This document shows positions 34,830-38,018 of a stretch of 38,018 nucleotides of DNA, piece by piece. The notes below the pieces were generated by a model that was not told the origin of the DNA, ran no database searches, and worked only from the letters and a program-made list of their open reading frames with translations. Within the stretch, counting starts at the first letter, position 1, and each line of letters begins with the position of its first letter. Source of the DNA: Alphaproteobacteria bacterium (GTDB lineage Bacteria; Pseudomonadota; Alphaproteobacteria; UBA6615); the NCBI GenBank assembly GCA_021774575.1, contig JAJFIX010000042.1, forward strand, positions 1 through 38,018, read 5' to 3'. The translations under genes were made by a program, and so were the position numbers.

Positions 34830-36520
34830 CCGGCGGTAAATTTTTGGCAAACCGATTGATCGATATGTCAATGCTATGGGACATCATTGCGCACCGCGGT
34901 CCCATGAAGCGCGCTTTTCGGCGACCCAGAGCGGTGCAGAACGACCTCCTACTGCGAATATTGCATCGCAATGCGGATACAGCATTCGGCCTGCAGCATG
35001 ATTTTTTATCGATTTCGACATTTGATGATTACCGCAAGATCGTGCCCGTTCAGAGCTTCGATGACCTCGAACCGCACATCGAAGACCAGCAAAAAAACAC
35101 CAAGGCCAAGGCTCTCACAGCGGATAACCCCCTCTATTACGCGCGGACCAGTGGAACAACCGGCCGTTTCAAATATCTCCCCATGACGCAAGGTGGGATT
35201 AGGCAGGTAAAACTGGCGCAAAAAATTCTCGCGATTTCGCTTTGGAAGGACACGAGATTTTTTGACGGGTCCATTCTCGGAATGGCGAGTCCGGCAATCG
35301 AAGGATATTTTGAAAACGGTCTACCATACGGATCGAGCTCCGGCAGCGCATATCAATCACTACCGAAAATCGTTGAACGGAAATTCGCTACACCGAGCAC
35401 TGCCTTCGAGATCCGTGACATGACCGCCAAGTACCAGGTCTATGCGTTGGTCGTATTGGCAAACGGTGATGTAACCGGCGTCGCTGCCGCCAATCCATCA
35501 TCCATCCTAAAGGTCTGCGAAATCATTGCAGCCGACGGCGAGGGGCTCGTCGCTTCCCTCGAACGTAAGTCGATCACAGGCCTTCCTACCGACGCCGCCG
35601 AAGTGGCCGGAAACGTCATGCGCCATGCGGATGTCGGGCGGATCCGCCACCTTCGCCAAGAGCTGAACAAGACCGGCCGGCTGGATGCGGACATAATCTG
35701 GCCGCGACTCTCGGCGATCACCACTTGGTCCGGCGGAAGTTGCGGAATCGCGCTTGAGCGACTGCGCCGCAACCTTCCTAGTAGGGTCCAAATAGTCGAA
35801 TACGGGTATGCCGCCAGCGAATTCTTCGGGGCACCAAATTTTGATGCGCGCACGAATATTTGCATGCCACTCTTAACGGAAAACGTCTATGAGTTTGTCC
35901 GCCGCAATGACTGGGACGCGGGCCGCGAAATATTTCTAGGGATAGAAGAGCTCGAACCCGGTCAGGAATATTATATCTTCGTGACCACCCAGTCGGGACT
36001 GTATCGATATAACATCAACGATATCGTGCGAGCCGAGCCTGGGATTCAGTTATGTCCGGCCCTGCGTTTTCTGCAAAAAGGCAAGGGCGTAACGAACATC
36101 ACCGGCGAAAAATTGAGCGAACATCAAGTGATTACGGCCATGTCGGCGACTTTGACTGAACTGGATCTCGCGGCCAAAGGCTATATTGCACTCGCCGACG
36201 AAAAGGCATCGCGGTATGAACTCTATTTCGAGTGCCCGGAATCCGGTTCTCTGGACACGCTTGCCGCGCGCGTCGACACGATGCTCTGCTCGTTGAATGG
36301 CGAGTATGAAGACAAGAGAGCGAGCGGCCGTCTTGGCGCTTTGGTTGTCGTCCTGCTGCGCGACGGTGCGATGGAAACAATCCGAAGCATGAGCGTGGCA
36401 AGTGGCATCCGCGAATCCCAATATAAGCCGGTCGCGCTGGATTATGCGCGCAACTGGTCGGATCGTTTGCCTGAATTGGTTGGCGGGGATGCGCCGACCG
36501 GCTACGGGACCCGCCGGTAA
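34826..36520 (+). CDS. GH3-family acyl-adenylating amide synthetase
   Basis: A 564-residue member of the GH3 (auxin-responsive) family in the ANL adenylate-forming superfamily. Plant members adenylate an acyl acid (auxin, jasmonate) and couple it to an amino acid. The three ATP motifs are visible: TSGTTGRFKYLPMT (from residue 108), EYGYAASEFFG (326-335; the xxSE motif), and YRYNINDIV with Asp399. LQKGKGVTNITGEKLSEHQV marks the hinge to the mobile C-terminal domain. Bacterial GH3 proteins are mostly uncharacterised. Here it lies between a membrane hydroxylase and an enolase-superfamily enzyme with overlapping start and stop codons, which suggests that it links a hydroxylated acid to an amino acid or amine made or epimerised by its neighbour (inference). 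Confidence 0.88.
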   Translation: MTGGKFLANRLIDMSMLWDIIAHRGPMKRAFRRPRAVQNDLLLRILHRNADTAFGLQHDFLSISTFDDYRKIVPVQSFDDLEPHIEDQQKNTKAKALTADNPLYYARTSGTTGRFKYLPMTQGGIRQVKLAQKILAISLWKDTRFFDGSILGMASPAIEGYFENGLPYGSSSGSAYQSLPKIVERKFATPSTAFEIRDMTAKYQVYALVVLANGDVTGVAAANPSSILKVCEIIAADGEGLVASLERKSITGLPTDAAEVAGNVMRHADVGRIRHLRQELNKTGRLDADIIWPRLSAITTWSGGSCGIALERLRRNLPSRVQIVEYGYAASEFFGAPNFDARTNICMPLLTENVYEFVRRNDWDAGREIFLGIEELEPGQEYYIFVTTQSGLYRYNINDIVRAEPGIQLCPALRFLQKGKGVTNITGEKLSEHQVITAMSATLTELDLAAKGYIALADEKASRYELYFECPESGSLDTLAARVDTMLCSLNGEYEDKRASGRLGALVVVLLRDGAMETIRSMSVASGIRESQYKPVALDYARNWSDRLPELVGGDAPTGYGTRR

Positions 36521-37629
36521 TGGCTATCGATCTGCGAATCGGTACCTTCAAAAGCCGCCTGCGATTCCAGTTCTCCCATGCATCGGCGACACGCACCATG
36601 ACAGAAAATGTCATTGTCGAACTCCGCGACGACGACCGACTAACCGGATTTGGAGAGGGATGCCCGAGACATTATGTCACCGGCGAAACGCAAACGGGCG
36701 CCGAGGCATTTATTCGCTCCCACGGTCCAGAAATTCTTGAGCGCTGCACATCGATTGACAAGCTGAGAGGCTGGATCAACGAGAATGGGTCACTTATCGA
36801 TAGTAATCCCTCGGCCTTCTCCGCCCTCGAATTGGCGCTCCTCGATTTACTGAGCCGGCGACAAGGCATCTCCGTCGAACGCCTTATCGGCGCAGGTCCG
36901 CTTCGCGGAAACCCCCACTACAGCGCGGTCATAGGCGACAGTTCCGCCCTCAAGACCGGACTTGCAAGCGCTGCCTATGCGCTGTTGGGATTTGCCGATT
37001 TCAAAATCAAACTAAGCGACGACATCGAACATGATTCAAAAAGATTATCCCGATTGCCGCGCAACAATCCACTGCGGGTCGATGCCAATAATCTTTGGCA
37101 CGACCCGGAACAATGCATTCGTCACATCCGTTCTCTGGGACGTAAAGTTTGGGCAATCGAGGAGCCGGTTGTGGCGGGCGACATCGGTTCAATGAGAGTT
37201 ATTGCAAAACAATTGTCAGTGAAGATCATTCTCGATGAAAGTCTCCTCACCTGTTCGCAGATCAACCCGTTGCTTGCGGAACCGGACATATGGGTGCCCA
37301 ACATACGTGTATCGAAATGCGGTGGCGTCCTGCGGTCGATAGAAATTGCGCGCATCGCCCAAGACGCCGGAATGGCCGTCATTCTGGGCGCCCATGTCGG
37401 AGAAACGAGCTTACTCACCCGTGCCTCGCTGGCAGTGGGGCAAGCTATGAAGCGCGCACCGATTGCGCGCGAGGGCGGTTACGGCACATGGTTGCTTCGG
37501 CGGGATATCTCGGCGCCACCGCTGAGATTTTCACGCCGCGGCATACTCAATATCAACAAATATTCACTTTCCGATGCGGTCGGCTGGGGCCTGGACGTCC
37601 AACCAGACCGTATACACTGGCGACCTTGA
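36520..37629 (+). CDS. Enolase-superfamily enzyme (MLE/dipeptide epimerase-like subgroup)
   Basis: A 369-residue enolase-superfamily enzyme with a capping domain (1-125) and a TIM barrel. Catalytic and metal residues of the muconate lactonising/epimerase subgroup are in place: Lys162-x-Lys164 (DFKIKL), Asp188 (RVDANN), Glu214 (AIEEP), Asp239 (ILDES) and Lys266 (VSKCGG). This two-lysine set supports 1,1-proton transfer, as in racemases and epimerases. The region after strand eight reads HVGETSLL ... EGGYGTWLLRRD, without the DxD that holds the alpha-amino group in Ala-Glu epimerases, so the substrate differs. The ATG overlaps the GH3 stop as TAATG. It may epimerise an amino acid or an acyl-amino acid conjugate (inference). 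Confidence 0.85.
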   Translation: MAIDLRIGTFKSRLRFQFSHASATRTMTENVIVELRDDDRLTGFGEGCPRHYVTGETQTGAEAFIRSHGPEILERCTSIDKLRGWINENGSLIDSNPSAFSALELALLDLLSRRQGISVERLIGAGPLRGNPHYSAVIGDSSALKTGLASAAYALLGFADFKIKLSDDIEHDSKRLSRLPRNNPLRVDANNLWHDPEQCIRHIRSLGRKVWAIEEPVVAGDIGSMRVIAKQLSVKIILDESLLTCSQINPLLAEPDIWVPNIRVSKCGGVLRSIEIARIAQDAGMAVILGAHVGETSLLTRASLAVGQAMKRAPIAREGGYGTWLLRRDISAPPLRFSRRGILNINKYSLSDAVGWGLDVQPDRIHWRP

Positions 37630-37885
37630 GACGACTGAGTTCTGATCAGTTCTTCAGGATATCGCCTATTCATTACGTTCCCCGTTTCATCAGTTTAACG
37701 GGATCGGCTCGCCCCCAAAAACCCAGTGAAATTATGAATGTCTTTCGTTCGTTTTGGTTGCAGGGGCTCGCAACCGTCTTTATCTACTTTTTTCGGTCAT
37801 TGATCTCGACCATGAAAAACGTATGTAATCCAATGCCTTGACCGCACGCGGCATTCAGCGCGATGTCCGCATTGACTCTGCGAAT
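37630..37885. other. Non-coding stretch between the cassette and the IS30 remnant
   Basis: No gene is supported. A weak inverted repeat CCCGTT (37681-37686) / AACGGG (37697-37702) lacks a T-run. A 35-codon ORF at 37734-37841 has no recognisable features. The last 20-30 nt next to the transposase stop (around GAATTCAATTGATCGCTGCAAC) probably contain the terminal inverted repeat of the IS30-type element. Confidence 0.4.
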
Positions 37886-38018
37886 TCAATTGATCGCTGC
37901 AACACAGGTGTTAAATCTCTCTGCCGGAGTTTCATATTGCAAGGTTTTTCGTGGTCTCTCATTCAATTCACGTGCAAACCTATTGAGCTCGACCTGTGAG
38001 AACACGGAGAGGTCTGTG
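37886..38018 (-). CDS. IS30-family transposase, C-terminal end (cut by window edge)
   Basis: The final 43 codons of a reading frame that enters from the right edge, ending at TGA 37888-37886. The residues [20 protein letters not shown] and [16 protein letters not shown] match the C-terminus of IS30-family DDE transposases, where [17 protein letters not shown] is highly conserved. The rest of the element lies outside the window. It shows that a mobile element sits just beyond the hydroxylase-GH3-enolase cassette. Confidence 0.85.
   Translation of the reverse strand, partial: TDLSVFSQVELNRFARELNERPRKTLQYETPAERFNTCVAAIN

Noticed and set aside
37734-37841. 35-codon ORF downstream of the enolase-superfamily gene
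   Set aside because: Too short, no ribosome site or family features.

Overview
The window looks like a chromosome segment of an alphaproteobacterium, probably a Rhodospirillales-like and perhaps marine lineage. This is inferred from gene content and order (a family 4 uracil-DNA glycosylase, a TPR protein and ispE in a row; a malate synthase G; a DUF4389 protein), from moderately high GC, and from tight gene packing. No rRNA, tRNA or CRISPR array was seen.

Layout. 1-1326 (minus): an FAH-family hydrolase followed by the start of a tungstate-binding protein gene (tupA-like) that leaves the window. 1477-5207 (plus): malate synthase G and a DASS/SLC13 anion:Na+ symporter. 5208-6095 (minus): a family 4-type uracil-DNA glycosylase without the usual Fe-S cysteines. 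6285-9672 (plus): a TPR protein, ispE with an apparent CTG start, and a DUF4389 membrane protein. 9841-16495 (plus): a two-gene unit encoding a 1492-residue secreted multicopper oxidase built from three homologous repeats, and an unrecognised 720-residue secreted partner, closed by a strong terminator. 16652-18846 (plus): a 3-hydroxyisobutyrate dehydrogenase-family enzyme and an MFS exporter.

18839-26810 (minus) is a long run read from right to left: SoeABC-like sulfite dehydrogenase, BipA/TypA, a DksA/TraR zinc-finger protein, an AhpD-like protein and a DUF2306 membrane protein. The AhpD-like gene is the main discovery. Six-frame translation breaks it into two pieces, but they are in the same frame and separated by one TGA. 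That TGA lies exactly where the second cysteine of the CxxC redox motif belongs, and it is followed by a 7-bp stem with a GGUC loop, as expected of a bacterial SECIS. I read it as one selenoprotein gene (19305-19967).

26933-29841 (plus): a persulfide dioxygenase-rhodanese fusion divergent from soeABC, then recQ. Together the dioxygenase and SoeABC would take persulfide sulfur through sulfite to sulfate with electrons entering the quinone pool. 29881-32946: a small secreted protein with Asp-rich Ca2+-type loops, then (minus) a glycerate 2-kinase and a quinone-oxidoreductase-like MDR enzyme.

33435-37629 (plus): a translationally coupled three-gene cassette of a membrane fatty acid hydroxylase/sterol desaturase-like protein, a GH3-family acyl-adenylating amide synthetase, and an enolase-superfamily enzyme. 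It looks like a small undescribed pathway making an amino acid (or amine) conjugate of a hydroxylated lipid or acid. The tail of an IS30-family transposase lies just beyond it at the window edge.
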